From DASZRZ01 sp963732925 (lineage in GTDB: Bacteria > Acidobacteriota > Terriglobia > Terriglobales > Acidobacteriaceae): a stretch of 64,000 nt of DNA. This document shows positions 47,396-56,235 of this stretch, one piece after another. The number at the start of each line of letters is the position of its first letter. Position 1 is the first letter of the stretch. A program made the position numbers and the translations under genes. The notes beneath the pieces were generated by a model that saw nothing but the letters and a program-made list of their open reading frames with translations, searched no databases and had not been told where the DNA came from. The stretch spans positions 20,042 through 84,041 of the forward strand of contig CAVTBJ010000013.1 in NCBI GenBank assembly GCA_963732925.1, written 5' to 3'.

Positions 47396-48958
47396 ATGAC
47401 GCGTCTTCGGCTACTGTTGCCGGTTCTTGTTCTCAGCCTGGTTTGCAGCCTTTGCGCCCAGAATCTGGCTTCCATTGAGCAGCACGTAACGGTTCGCACT
47501 CTTTCCAACGGGCTCACATTCGTGCTGTACGAACGTCCGGAAGCACCCGTGTTTTCCTTCTTCACGCTGGTGGATGCGGGCTCGGCGCAGGACCCCAAGC
47601 GGGAATCAGGATTGGCCCACATGTTCGAGCACATGGCCTTCAAGGGCACGCCCGACATCGGCACCACCAACTACCCGGCGGAGAAGAAGGACCTGGACCG
47701 GGTGGAACAAATCTACGCCCAGTACATTTACGAACGCGACAAGAAGGTGGGACGCGACCCGGCCAAAGTGGACGCCCTGGAAAAGCAGTGGCAGGCCGCG
47801 GTCAACGACGCCGACCAGTACGTGGTGCGCAACGCCTTCGGCCGGCTGGTGGAAGAAAACGGCGGCGTGGGGCTGAACGCCAGCACCGCCTCCGACGAGA
47901 CTTCCTATTTCTATTCCATGCCGGTGAACCGGCTGGAGCTTTGGGCTTACCTGGAGTCTTCACGTTTTCTGCATCCCGTGATGCGCGAATTTTACAAAGA
48001 GCGCGACGTAGTGCAGGAGGAACGCCGCATGCGGGTGGACAGCCAGCCGGTTTCGCGCATGATCGAGCAGTTCACCAGCCTGGCATTTCCGGCCAATCCG
48101 TACGGAACTCCCGGCATCGGCTGGCCGGCCGACCTGCATACTTTTTCGGCTACAGACGCCATGCGCTTTTTTCACGAATACTACGTGCCATCGAATATGG
48201 TGATTGCCGTCGTCGGCGACCTTACACCCGAGCAGGCATTCCCCGTCATCGAAAAGTATTTCGGGCGGCTTCCCACAGAGCCCAAGCCGGACACGGCGGT
48301 GACCACCGCGCCGCAGCAGAACTCGGTGCGCAACATCGTGGTGCACGATCGCGCGCAGCCGTTTTATGTGGAAGGCTATCATCGGCCCGACTACCTCGAC
48401 CCGGACGACGCCGTCTACGATGCGATTACCGATATTCTTTCCAACGGACGCGTTTCCCGCCTCTATCGTTCCCTGGTGGTGGAGAAGCATATTGCTGCTG
48501 CCGCCGCGGGCTTCACCGGCTTTCCGGGAACCAAGTATCCGCACCTGTTCGCCTTCTACGCCATTCCCACGCCGGGTCATACGCCGGAAGAGTTGCAGCG
48601 GGCCATCCACGAGGAGATCGAAAAGCTGAAGACGACCGAAGTCACCGACGAGGAACTGGCCCGCTTCAAGACGCGCGCCAAGGCTGATCTGATCCGCAGC
48701 CTGGGAAGCAATTCGGGCATGGCGGAGCAGCTTGCCCTTTACCAGACTCGGTTCGGCGACTGGCGCGAGTTGTTCCGCCAACTGGACCGTTACGACAAGA
48801 TCACCAAGGCAGATATTATGCGGGTAGCCAGGGACACGTTCGTTGCCAGCAATCGCACGGTCGGCATTCTGGAAACGGAGGCAGCGGCGGCGGCGCAGAC
48901 GACCTCCGGACGTTCTCCTTCGGCTGGTTCCAGGCCGCGCCCGGCGGTGCAGCGATGA
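47396..48958 (+). CDS. M16 zinc peptidase, active subunit
   Basis: 520 residues with a signal peptide (RLRLLLPVLVLSLVCSLCAQ). The inverted zinc motif HMFEH (H75, E78, H79) lies in SGLAHMFEHMAFKGT, with the distal Glu in the following helix region. The second M16 half ends with IAAAAAGFTGFPG and typical beta strands. Probably periplasmic and degrading peptides. Its stop overlaps the start of the second M16 gene (ATGA), so they are made in equal amounts and likely pair. Confidence 0.93.
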   Translation: MTRLRLLLPVLVLSLVCSLCAQNLASIEQHVTVRTLSNGLTFVLYERPEAPVFSFFTLVDAGSAQDPKRESGLAHMFEHMAFKGTPDIGTTNYPAEKKDLDRVEQIYAQYIYERDKKVGRDPAKVDALEKQWQAAVNDADQYVVRNAFGRLVEENGGVGLNASTASDETSYFYSMPVNRLELWAYLESSRFLHPVMREFYKERDVVQEERRMRVDSQPVSRMIEQFTSLAFPANPYGTPGIGWPADLHTFSATDAMRFFHEYYVPSNMVIAVVGDLTPEQAFPVIEKYFGRLPTEPKPDTAVTTAPQQNSVRNIVVHDRAQPFYVEGYHRPDYLDPDDAVYDAITDILSNGRVSRLYRSLVVEKHIAAAAAGFTGFPGTKYPHLFAFYAIPTPGHTPEELQRAIHEEIEKLKTTEVTDEELARFKTRAKADLIRSLGSNSGMAEQLALYQTRFGDWRELFRQLDRYDKITKADIMRVARDTFVASNRTVGILETEAAAAAQTTSGRSPSAGSRPRPAVQR

Positions 48959-50445
48959 AACGGCGGGCATTTTTGCTGGCAATGATTGTGCTGGCGCTGG
49001 GCTGCACGCCAGCGCTGCTGGGACAGGCCAGCAGCGTGGAGCAAATTCCCATCCCGCCGCTGCCCAGGTTCGAGCCGCAGGAACCCACCCGGATCGAGCT
49101 GCCCAACGGCATGGTGATTTTTCTGCAGCCCGACCACGAGTTGCCCCTGATCAGCGGAGTTGCCCGCATTCGCGGGGGGTCGCGCAGCGAGCCCGCGGAC
49201 AAGACCGGGCTGGTGGACATCTACGGAGACGTGTGGCGCACCGGCGGCACCCGGCAGCGCACCGGCGATCAACTGGATACCTACCTGGAAGACCGCGCCG
49301 CGAGCGTGGAAACCAATGGCGGCGCGGATTCCACCAGCATCTCCTTCGATTGCCTGAAACAGGATTTTGAGCCGGTTTTCGCCGCCTTTCTGGAACTGCT
49401 GCGCGATCCCGCCTTTCGCCAGGACAAGATCAAGCTGAGCCAGGACCAGTTGTATACGGTGATCTCCCGGCGCAATGACGACATTGGCGACATCGCCTCC
49501 CGTGAAGCGCGAAAAATCGCCTACGGCCCGGACAATCCCTACGCCCGGGTTCCCGAATATGCCACGGTTGCGGCCGTGACCCAGCAGGATCTTCTCGACT
49601 GGCACCAGAAGTACGTTCATCCCAACAACATCATCTTCGGTATCTCAGGCGACTTCGACCCGGCGCAGATGGAGGCCCGCCTCCGTCAGGCCTTCGCCTC
49701 CTGGGCGCGCGCGCAGGTTCCCGCGGAGCCGCAGATCCAGTTCCACGATCCCAAGCCCGGGACCTACTTCATTGCCAAGGACGGAGTCAATCAGAGCTCC
49801 ATCGAATTCCTGACCCTGGGGATCGAACGGAAAAACCCTGACTACTTTGCTGTGGTAATGATGAACGAGATTTTTGGCGGAGGTTTTTCCTCGCGTTTGT
49901 TTAGCGACATCCGTTCCAAGCTTGGACTGGCCTACTCGGTGGGCGGTGGGGTGGGCAGTGCATGGGACCACCCGGGCATCTCCCGCATTGCGGCCGGTAC
50001 CCGCACCGACGCGACCTATCAGACGATTGCGGCAATCAACAAAGAAGTGGACAACCTGCTGCAGAACCCGGTGACGGAATCGGAACTCAAGATCGCTAAG
50101 GATTCCATCCTGAATTCCTTCGTGTTCAACTTCGATTCCCGCGACAAGGTGCTGCTGGAACGCATGCGCTACGAATTCTACGGATACCCGGCTGATTTCC
50201 TGGAGCAATACCGCTCCGGGATTGAGAAAGTCACGGCTGAGGACGTCAAGCGCGTGGCGCTGAAGTACGTCCATCCCGGACAGTTTGCGCTGCTGGTGGT
50301 GGGAGCGCCGGAGGTGCGAGCGGAGTTGCAGCCGCTGCAGCCGATTCAGACCGTCGATATCAGGATCCCGCCGCCACCCAAACAGCAGTCGCGGCAGAAG
50401 GCCCGGCCGGCAGGAAGCCGCGACGCCGATGCAGCGCAGCAGTGA
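48955..50445 (+). CDS. M16 peptidase-like, inactive partner subunit
   Basis: 496 residues, signal peptide MKRRAFLLAMIVLALGCTPALLGQ. The position of HxxEH reads GLVDIYGDV, so zinc ligands are lost. The C-terminal half keeps the M16 substrate-binding signature: FGGGFSSRLFSDIRSKLGLAYSVGGG. This fits the beta-like subunit of heterodimeric M16B peptidases, which supply the Arg/Tyr substrate-binding residues. Tail is Pro/Gln-rich. Co-translated with the active subunit. Confidence 0.92.
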   Translation: MKRRAFLLAMIVLALGCTPALLGQASSVEQIPIPPLPRFEPQEPTRIELPNGMVIFLQPDHELPLISGVARIRGGSRSEPADKTGLVDIYGDVWRTGGTRQRTGDQLDTYLEDRAASVETNGGADSTSISFDCLKQDFEPVFAAFLELLRDPAFRQDKIKLSQDQLYTVISRRNDDIGDIASREARKIAYGPDNPYARVPEYATVAAVTQQDLLDWHQKYVHPNNIIFGISGDFDPAQMEARLRQAFASWARAQVPAEPQIQFHDPKPGTYFIAKDGVNQSSIEFLTLGIERKNPDYFAVVMMNEIFGGGFSSRLFSDIRSKLGLAYSVGGGVGSAWDHPGISRIAAGTRTDATYQTIAAINKEVDNLLQNPVTESELKIAKDSILNSFVFNFDSRDKVLLERMRYEFYGYPADFLEQYRSGIEKVTAEDVKRVALKYVHPGQFALLVVGAPEVRAELQPLQPIQTVDIRIPPPPKQQSRQKARPAGSRDADAAQQ

Positions 50446-50639
50446 GCTTGCAGAGTTTACAGGCGCGAGCAGCCAATTCTAACCACCGGCCCGCGGCCGC
50501 CGGGCTACGACCTGACCGACGACGAGCTATGCTCTTCCAACCGTGCCTCGATCCCGCAGCCTGCAGCGCCAAGCCCCCCGGGCAGCAACTCCAAGCTGTC
50601 CTGGCCGGCGGGCGGTGGCGGGCGGCTGGAGCCTGAAAC

Positions 50640-51992
50640 GTGGCCGCACCTGATATTCGCCGTCCCCCCGGCCCGCGCTCTTCCCTGCCAGGCGCCAACA
50701 TCTTCGCCTTTCGCCGCGATCCACTGGGTTACCTGACCCGCGTCTCCCGGCAATATGGCGACATCGCGTACTTCAAGCTGGGTCCGCAGCACGTTTACCT
50801 GCTCAACCATCCCGACTACATCAAGGATGTTCTGGTCACGCACGACCGGAAATTCAAAAAGGGCCGCATTCTGGAGCGCGCCAAGCGCGTAGTCGGCAAC
50901 GGGCTTCTCACCAGCGAGGGTTCGTTTCACACTCGCCAGCGCCGGCTGATGCAGCCCGCATTCCATCATCGCCGTATTGGAGAGTACGCCAGCTCCATGG
51001 TGGAGACGACGGCGCGCTGGCAGGAGCGCTGGCGCAACGGCGAAACCCTCGATATGCATGCGGAGATGATGGGGCTGGCGCTGATCATCGTGGGGCGTAC
51101 GCTATTTGGGACCGACATGGAACGGGCCTCGGCGGCGGTTGGCGAAGCCATGAATGCATTCATGGACGTGTTCAGCTTCGTCCTGCTGCCATTTTCCGAT
51201 TTTCTGGAGAAGCTTCCTTTGCCCCAGGTGCGGCGCGTGGATGAAGCGCGGCGGCGGCTGGACGAGATCATCTACCGGCTGATCGCCGAACGGCGCGGGA
51301 GCCTTGCGCTGGGAGCGGAGGGCAACGACCTGCTTTCCCTGTTGCTGCGCTCGCAGGACGAAGAGGGCGGCACTGGCAGCATGAGCGACGAGCAAGTGCG
51401 CGACGAATGCGTAACCCTGGTGCTGGCCGGCCACGAGACCACGGCCAACGCGCTCACCTGGACCTGGTACCTGCTGTCGCAACACCCGGAGATCGAAGCC
51501 CGACTGCAGGAAGAGATTCATGCGGCGCTGGGGGGACGGCTCCCCACGGCCGAGGATCTTCCCCGCCTGCGCTATGCCGAAATGATCTTTGCGGAGGCCA
51601 TGCGCGTGTATCCGCCCGCCTGGGGAGTGGCGCGAAAAGCTCTGGAGCCACACACCATCGCGGGATACACCATTCCACGCGGCGGCGTGATCCTGATGAA
51701 CCAGTACGTGACCCATCGCGACCCGCGCTGGTATCCCGATCCCGAAACATTCGATCCCCAGCGCTGGGCGGAAGAAGGATCGCGGCCCAAGTTTGCCTAC
51801 TTCCCTTTCGGCGGGGGACCACGCCAGTGCATCGGCGAAGGCTTTGCCTGGATGGAAGGCGTGCTTCTGCTGACCACGCTGGCCCAGCGCTGGCGCATGC
51901 GGCTGGCGCAGGATCAGCGCATTGGGCTGCGGCCGGTGCTTACGCTGCGTCCCAAGTATGGGATGCGCATGCTGCTGGAAGCGCGCGTCTAG
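50640..51992 (+). CDS. Cytochrome P450
   Basis: 450 residues from a GTG with TGGAG upstream. I-helix AGHETTANALTW, K-helix EAMR (ExxR), and heme-binding FPFGGGPRQCIGEGFA with the axial Cys. The soluble N-terminus PPGPRSSLPGANIFAFRRDPLGYL is typical of the CYP110/CYP102-like fatty-acid or hydrocarbon-oxidising branch. No membrane anchor. Redox partners are not in the window, so the electron donor and substrate are unknown. Isolated 190 bases after the M16 pair. Confidence 0.93.
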   Translation: MAAPDIRRPPGPRSSLPGANIFAFRRDPLGYLTRVSRQYGDIAYFKLGPQHVYLLNHPDYIKDVLVTHDRKFKKGRILERAKRVVGNGLLTSEGSFHTRQRRLMQPAFHHRRIGEYASSMVETTARWQERWRNGETLDMHAEMMGLALIIVGRTLFGTDMERASAAVGEAMNAFMDVFSFVLLPFSDFLEKLPLPQVRRVDEARRRLDEIIYRLIAERRGSLALGAEGNDLLSLLLRSQDEEGGTGSMSDEQVRDECVTLVLAGHETTANALTWTWYLLSQHPEIEARLQEEIHAALGGRLPTAEDLPRLRYAEMIFAEAMRVYPPAWGVARKALEPHTIAGYTIPRGGVILMNQYVTHRDPRWYPDPETFDPQRWAEEGSRPKFAYFPFGGGPRQCIGEGFAWMEGVLLLTTLAQRWRMRLAQDQRIGLRPVLTLRPKYGMRMLLEARV

Positions 51993-52221
51993 CACGTCGC
52001 CGCAAAGCCGCGCCCGGCCGCGTCGACAATCGGATCGGGGCATTTCCAGTCTGAGGATCAAGCGCGGCGAGCCAACGTCGGGCGGAAGCCTTATTACGAA
52101 GCGCTCGCGGTCGAGCGGGATTCCCCTTGGGGCCAGCACCTTCTGTAACTCTCGCCAGGACCCTCAGCCGGCATCGAAACCAGTACCCTGTAGTTCCAAT
52201 TTGCGAACCGGAGTTGACTGC

Positions 52222-52758
52222 TTGCTGACCCTCTCACCAGAGCTCCGCGCCAAACGCTTTCCACTGCGCCTGCCCGTCAAGTATCGCGGTGCGGGAGAGA
52301 AGCGCTGGTTTACCGGCACCACCGATAACGTGAGCTGTTCGGGGATGCTCATCCGTGGCCGCCATGCCCTGTCGCCGGCGGCCCGGGTGGAACTCCTGCT
52401 CACCATGCCCGGCCAACTGGCGGGAGATGCGCGGGTGGTGGCGTTCTGCAACGGTCAGGTGGTCCGAAAAATTGACCGCCAGTTGCCCTCGCGAGATTCC
52501 ACTCTGGGCATCAGCGTCGCCGCCTGCGAACTGCTGAAGAGCGCGAAGGAGAAGAATCACAATACCCAATTTCGGCCGGGGAACGCCGAGGCGCCGAGAA
52601 TTGTGCAGGGACTCTACGACATGCTGGTCTTGATTGTCGGAAGCAGCGAAATCATTCTTTCCGATGTGGAAGCCGGCGAGAACGCCAAACAGCATGCCGC
52701 GCTCATTCGCAAGGCAGCCATTCGCGGGGGGGCCCTGCTGAGCCAATTCCCCGGCTAA
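52222..52758 (+). CDS. PilZ protein with a histidine-kinase-like helical tail
   Basis: 178 residues from a TTG with GGAG at spacing 8. The PilZ domain (residues 8-110) has both cyclic-di-GMP motifs: RxxxR as RFPLR (12-16) and NVSCSG (36-41). The last 50 residues (YDMLVLIVGSSEIILSDVEAG ... IRKAAIRGGALLSQ) follow the pattern of the dimerisation helices of PAS-type histidine kinases just after the phospho-His, but the H-D-F-N-N site itself is absent. So it looks like a PilZ domain joined to a kinase dimerisation relic. Start uncertain; a longer frame exists upstream. Confidence 0.72.
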   Translation: MLTLSPELRAKRFPLRLPVKYRGAGEKRWFTGTTDNVSCSGMLIRGRHALSPAARVELLLTMPGQLAGDARVVAFCNGQVVRKIDRQLPSRDSTLGISVAACELLKSAKEKNHNTQFRPGNAEAPRIVQGLYDMLVLIVGSSEIILSDVEAGENAKQHAALIRKAAIRGGALLSQFPG

Positions 52759-52835
52759 AGCCGTTCCCGGGCGGCCTTCGCAAGTCCGCCCGGAGCCGAG
52801 CCCGCAGAAAACAGCTACGTCGCGAGTTCGTGCAG

Positions 52836-53360
52836 CTAATGGCGCCATCTGCGAACCACAATAGCCGCCAAACCCGAACCGAGCAGCGCGAGGGTGGCAG
52901 GCTCGGGGACCGCCGGCGACGGCGGGTCCGCCCCGGGCACCGGGTCCAGCTTCGGTCCGAGATTGCCGAAGCCCCAAGGGTCGAACCCAAGATGATTGAG
53001 GCTGAGAGTGAAGCCTCCAATACCGTAGGGCAGTCGCGGCCCGTCAGGGCCCAAATAAATTACCTTCCCGATAACCACGATGTAGATTCCGGTGAAGTGA
53101 TCTGCAAAGGGAGCGCTGAAGGATGCGGTGGATGCGGGCGTGGAGAACAGTTGCAGGGGAACTGGATCCAGGACGGCGCGGCCTCCGCGATAGAGAAACC
53201 CGCTGTGGCCGCGAGTTGCGAAGGTCTGGCTGACGTCCGAAACCGACGATCCGAAATCGGCAGCCGGGAATTCTCCCCGCATGCCGTACAAGCCCAAGTG
53301 AATTGGATCAGCCATTGCTGACCCAGCGAGCAGCAAGAGAAACAAGAGTTGCTTCAACAT
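52836..53360 (-). CDS. PEP-CTERM sorted exported protein
   Basis: 174 residues. Signal peptide MLKQLLFLLLLAGSAMA, a beta-rich body (HLGLYGMRGEFPAADFG, FTGIYIVVIGKVIYLG) and a C-terminal VPEPATLALLGSGLAAIVVRRWRH, the PEP motif, hydrophobic helix and basic end recognised by exosortase. It is exported and processed at the C-terminus, then part of the surface or matrix. RBS GAGGTGAG before ATG. It follows the PilZ-SPOR gene by 32 bases on the same strand, so possibly co-transcribed. No exosortase in the window. Confidence 0.9.
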   Translation of the reverse strand: MLKQLLFLLLLAGSAMADPIHLGLYGMRGEFPAADFGSSVSDVSQTFATRGHSGFLYRGGRAVLDPVPLQLFSTPASTASFSAPFADHFTGIYIVVIGKVIYLGPDGPRLPYGIGGFTLSLNHLGFDPWGFGNLGPKLDPVPGADPPSPAVPEPATLALLGSGLAAIVVRRWRH

Positions 53361-53392
53361 GACTCACCTCGATTACGCAATCAAGCCTGCGG

Positions 53393-55180
53393 TTACAGAC
53401 CTGGACGTTTGCCCTGGAAACCGAACGCGGCAGTTTCCCGTGTGGCCGCGACCCCGGGGGCCGGCGACTGTGCGGCGGCGGCCGAAGGCATACAGCAAGG
53501 CAGCAGGCCGCCGGAAAGAGCCGGGGACCCCCGAAATGCAAGGGCTTTGGCCATGCCGTGGAAATGAAATTCGAGCAGCGTGCGCGATCCGTCGGCGTTG
53601 CGGCGGTAGACAACCGCGTTGTCGTCCCGCGACCATCGAGGCCGAATCCAACTCGCCTCCGCCGTGGCAACCACCCGGTTGCCCTGCAACAGAGTCACCG
53701 TGGCCGCGTTGGCATAGGATTCCCAGCTGATCACGAAATCTCCCACCGGCAGCGCCTTGCCGCTTAACTCCAGTGGCGTGGGCAGCCGGAAGTACCGCGA
53801 ACCCCTCTCGAACGATCGCGGCTGGAAGCCCCGGCTCGCCAGCTTCCTGCTCGCGGCCTTGGCCGCACCTGCGCTGACGTAGGGGCCCACAAGCACGTGG
53901 TAAGCGTTCATCCAAAGAAGGCCCTTCTGAATGACCGTGGCTGGAAAGCCGAGCTGGACCAGCCGATCCATGGCGCTGTGGGCCGGCAGCTCATCCTTGA
54001 ACTTTGCAACTTCAAGGTAGGTTTCCACCGGCGGCTCCACGACGTCCTGCCCGGAGGCGAGTTGCGGCAGAGTCTCGATCTCGGGGAGGCTGGGACCGGA
54101 ATCGCCAGCCACTACCGAAGGCGGCAAAGGAGTCTTCGGCGGCGCGATGGTGGCAACCTCCGCAGTCGCCCGGGGAATCGCCTTGGGGATTCGGGCTGGA
54201 GCAGAAACCGAAGTCGTCACCGGAAAAAGCTTGATGGTTACATCTGGAGCTTCGTTCTGGGCACGAGGCGGCGCTGCCGCGGGGCCAGCGACGGATCTCC
54301 CGGACTGTGGCTCCGGAACTGGATTCGCGACCGCCGATTCCGCCTGCGGCGCGTAGGGCAAAGGCGCCGGCAAATTCCGTGGTGGTGTCACGCCCTGGTG
54401 GGACTGTGGTTGATCCTTGGCGAGGTGCTGTCCCAGGCGAATGATGGATTCACCCAACTGACGCTGATAACTGTGAAAGAAGAATGCGCCGGCAACTACG
54501 GCGGCCAATAGAAATCCGGCTGCGAAACCTCGCGAAAAGCCGCTGCCTTGCGCCGTCCGGCGGGCCACGAACGAACGTGCAATCACCACTAAGGACATTG
54601 ACGATGACACCGCCGACGACAGCGCCGACCACAGTGCGGATAATCCCCGAGATGCCACCCCGGCCACCGGGGCACACTCAGCAGACGTGCGACTCGAATC
54701 CGGCCGGCTCGTGCGAGAGACATCGGGAGGAGCGGCGTCCTGCAGAGCCACTGGGGGCAGCGCGGCCACGGGCAAAGCCGCCGTCGCGCTTACCTCGCAG
54801 GCGCTGAGTACGCTCGATGACGAGAGGGAGGATGCTACTGGCTCCTCGGCAGCCAGAGGCGGCACGGCTTCGCGGATCCATTTTTCGATTTGCCGGCGGG
54901 CCTCGCCGGACAAGGCAGGAGTGAATTGCAGGCCCCCGGCGGTTTTGGTCTTGTCGCTCCACGCCAGCCTGCCGCCCGCCCTGATTCGTTCCTCGCAATC
55001 GGTAAAGCAGAAGTGGATGGTCGCGTCGCCGTTGGAGACGACGGGAGCAACCGACTGAAACGATAGTCCCCCCTCAGAGACGTTTGACACCATTGCGCCG
55101 TTATCCGGCTCCACCAGGATATAGGGCAGCAACGCTCCCAACGTCGTGCGCGAACCTTGACGGCGTTCCGGGCCTACCAT
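53393..55180 (-). CDS. PilZ-transmembrane-SPOR fusion protein
   Basis: 595 residues from the ATG at 55180. Residues 3-103 are a PilZ domain with RRQGSR (R7, R11) and NVSEGG (N33, S35, G38), both cyclic-di-GMP motifs intact. A Ser/Ala-rich linker runs to a single membrane helix at about 218-236 (GFAAGFLLAAVVAGAFFF). A Pro/Ala-rich outside linker of 150 residues leads to a SPOR domain at about 385-457 (YLEVAKFKDELPAHSAMDRLVQLGF, AYHVLVGPYVSAGAAKAASRKLASRGFQP), which binds denuded septal peptidoglycan. The last 140 residues are unassigned. Topology puts PilZ inside and SPOR outside. Confidence 0.88.
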   Translation of the reverse strand: MVGPERRQGSRTTLGALLPYILVEPDNGAMVSNVSEGGLSFQSVAPVVSNGDATIHFCFTDCEERIRAGGRLAWSDKTKTAGGLQFTPALSGEARRQIEKWIREAVPPLAAEEPVASSLSSSSVLSACEVSATAALPVAALPPVALQDAAPPDVSRTSRPDSSRTSAECAPVAGVASRGLSALWSALSSAVSSSMSLVVIARSFVARRTAQGSGFSRGFAAGFLLAAVVAGAFFFHSYQRQLGESIIRLGQHLAKDQPQSHQGVTPPRNLPAPLPYAPQAESAVANPVPEPQSGRSVAGPAAAPPRAQNEAPDVTIKLFPVTTSVSAPARIPKAIPRATAEVATIAPPKTPLPPSVVAGDSGPSLPEIETLPQLASGQDVVEPPVETYLEVAKFKDELPAHSAMDRLVQLGFPATVIQKGLLWMNAYHVLVGPYVSAGAAKAASRKLASRGFQPRSFERGSRYFRLPTPLELSGKALPVGDFVISWESYANAATVTLLQGNRVVATAEASWIRPRWSRDDNAVVYRRNADGSRTLLEFHFHGMAKALAFRGSPALSGGLLPCCMPSAAAAQSPAPGVAATRETAAFGFQGKRPGL

Positions 55181-55356
55181 GGGCAACACCAGGAGCGGAG
55201 AGAGAAATGGAGGACCGTCCGCTCGGAAAAAATGATGGGCCGAAGGCAGGATTTCCGAAATTGGCCTTTGGTCTAATAGGGAAAATAAACTTTCCGTTCG
55301 GAGCAGGCGGAAGCCGCGACGCGAAGCTGAAAGTCAAGCTGGAAACTGAAATGTCT

Positions 55357-56070
55357 CTAGCGGGAAGCCGAAGCGGCACGCGAGTGGGGCAGCCAGGACG
55401 CTGCGGGCGCGGAGTCCAGGCCAAGGCCGATGCCGCGCTGGCTGGCGGCGCGCATCAGACCCGCCAGGGACTGAACTTCCATCTTCTCCAAAATGCGCGC
55501 GCGATGGACTTTGACTGTCTTCTCGGTGATCCCCAGGCGAAAGGCGATTTCCTTGTTGCGCTCGCCAAGCAGCAGATATTGCAGCACCTCGCGCTCCCGG
55601 GGTGTAAGAGTGGAGAGACGCCGTTCGAACGACTTGAACTCGGCGACCACCGAACGGAGCTGGGCTTTGGCAAAGCGCACGCTGCGATCTTTTTCCAAGG
55701 CGCTACGGATGGCCTGCACCAGATCAGCGGAATTGACCGGCCGGGTCAGGAAGTCCACGGCTCCGGCCTTCATGGCCTGCACGGCGAGGCGGATGTCCCC
55801 GCGACTGGTAAGAACAATGGCGGGGCGGTCGTACTCCTGCGAAATCAATCGCTGGAATTCGGCGACGTTCTGCCCGGGCCGGAGGACGTCCAGCAGGAGG
55901 CAACCGGGAACAGAAGGACCCACCTGTTGCAGAAAGGATTCGGTAGAAGAAAATCCAGCGGCGTCAAAACCCAGGGACCGCAGAAGCCGTAAAAGTGCTC
56001 TTCTTGCTGCCAGGCTGCCGCCCACAACAAAAACAGTTTCGTGCCGGCCGTCACTAGGGAGGCTGGACAT
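55357..56070 (-). CDS. FixJ/NarL-type regulator with an atypical receiver
   Basis: 237 residues. The receiver keeps the phospho-acceptor region (CLLLDVLRPG, D61) but reads VFVVGGSLAA where the acidic pair (usually DD) should be, with G17 and G18 instead, and FLTRPV has Arg for the usual Lys. A C-terminal LuxR-type HTH is clear: LTPREREVLQYLLLGERNKEIAFRLGITEKTVKVHRARILEKM. Without the Mg-binding acids, phosphorylation by a kinase is doubtful, so it may be controlled in another way. Upstream of the PilZ-SPOR gene by 176 bases. Confidence 0.86.
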   Translation of the reverse strand: MSSLPSDGRHETVFVVGGSLAARRALLRLLRSLGFDAAGFSSTESFLQQVGPSVPGCLLLDVLRPGQNVAEFQRLISQEYDRPAIVLTSRGDIRLAVQAMKAGAVDFLTRPVNSADLVQAIRSALEKDRSVRFAKAQLRSVVAEFKSFERRLSTLTPREREVLQYLLLGERNKEIAFRLGITEKTVKVHRARILEKMEVQSLAGLMRAASQRGIGLGLDSAPAASWLPHSRAASASR

Positions 56071-56235
56071 AAGAGGCCTCGGAGAAACCGCGCCATTATC
56101 TCACGGCTTCTCCTGCGAGGAGACAGCCTTTCCAGCGGCAGGGGACACACCCTGTGCCACCTGAAAGGTACCTGAATCCTTCAAGACAGGCTTGCATTAC
56201 GCAAGGCGCTGGCGAACCGTAAGCCGGCCCACAGG

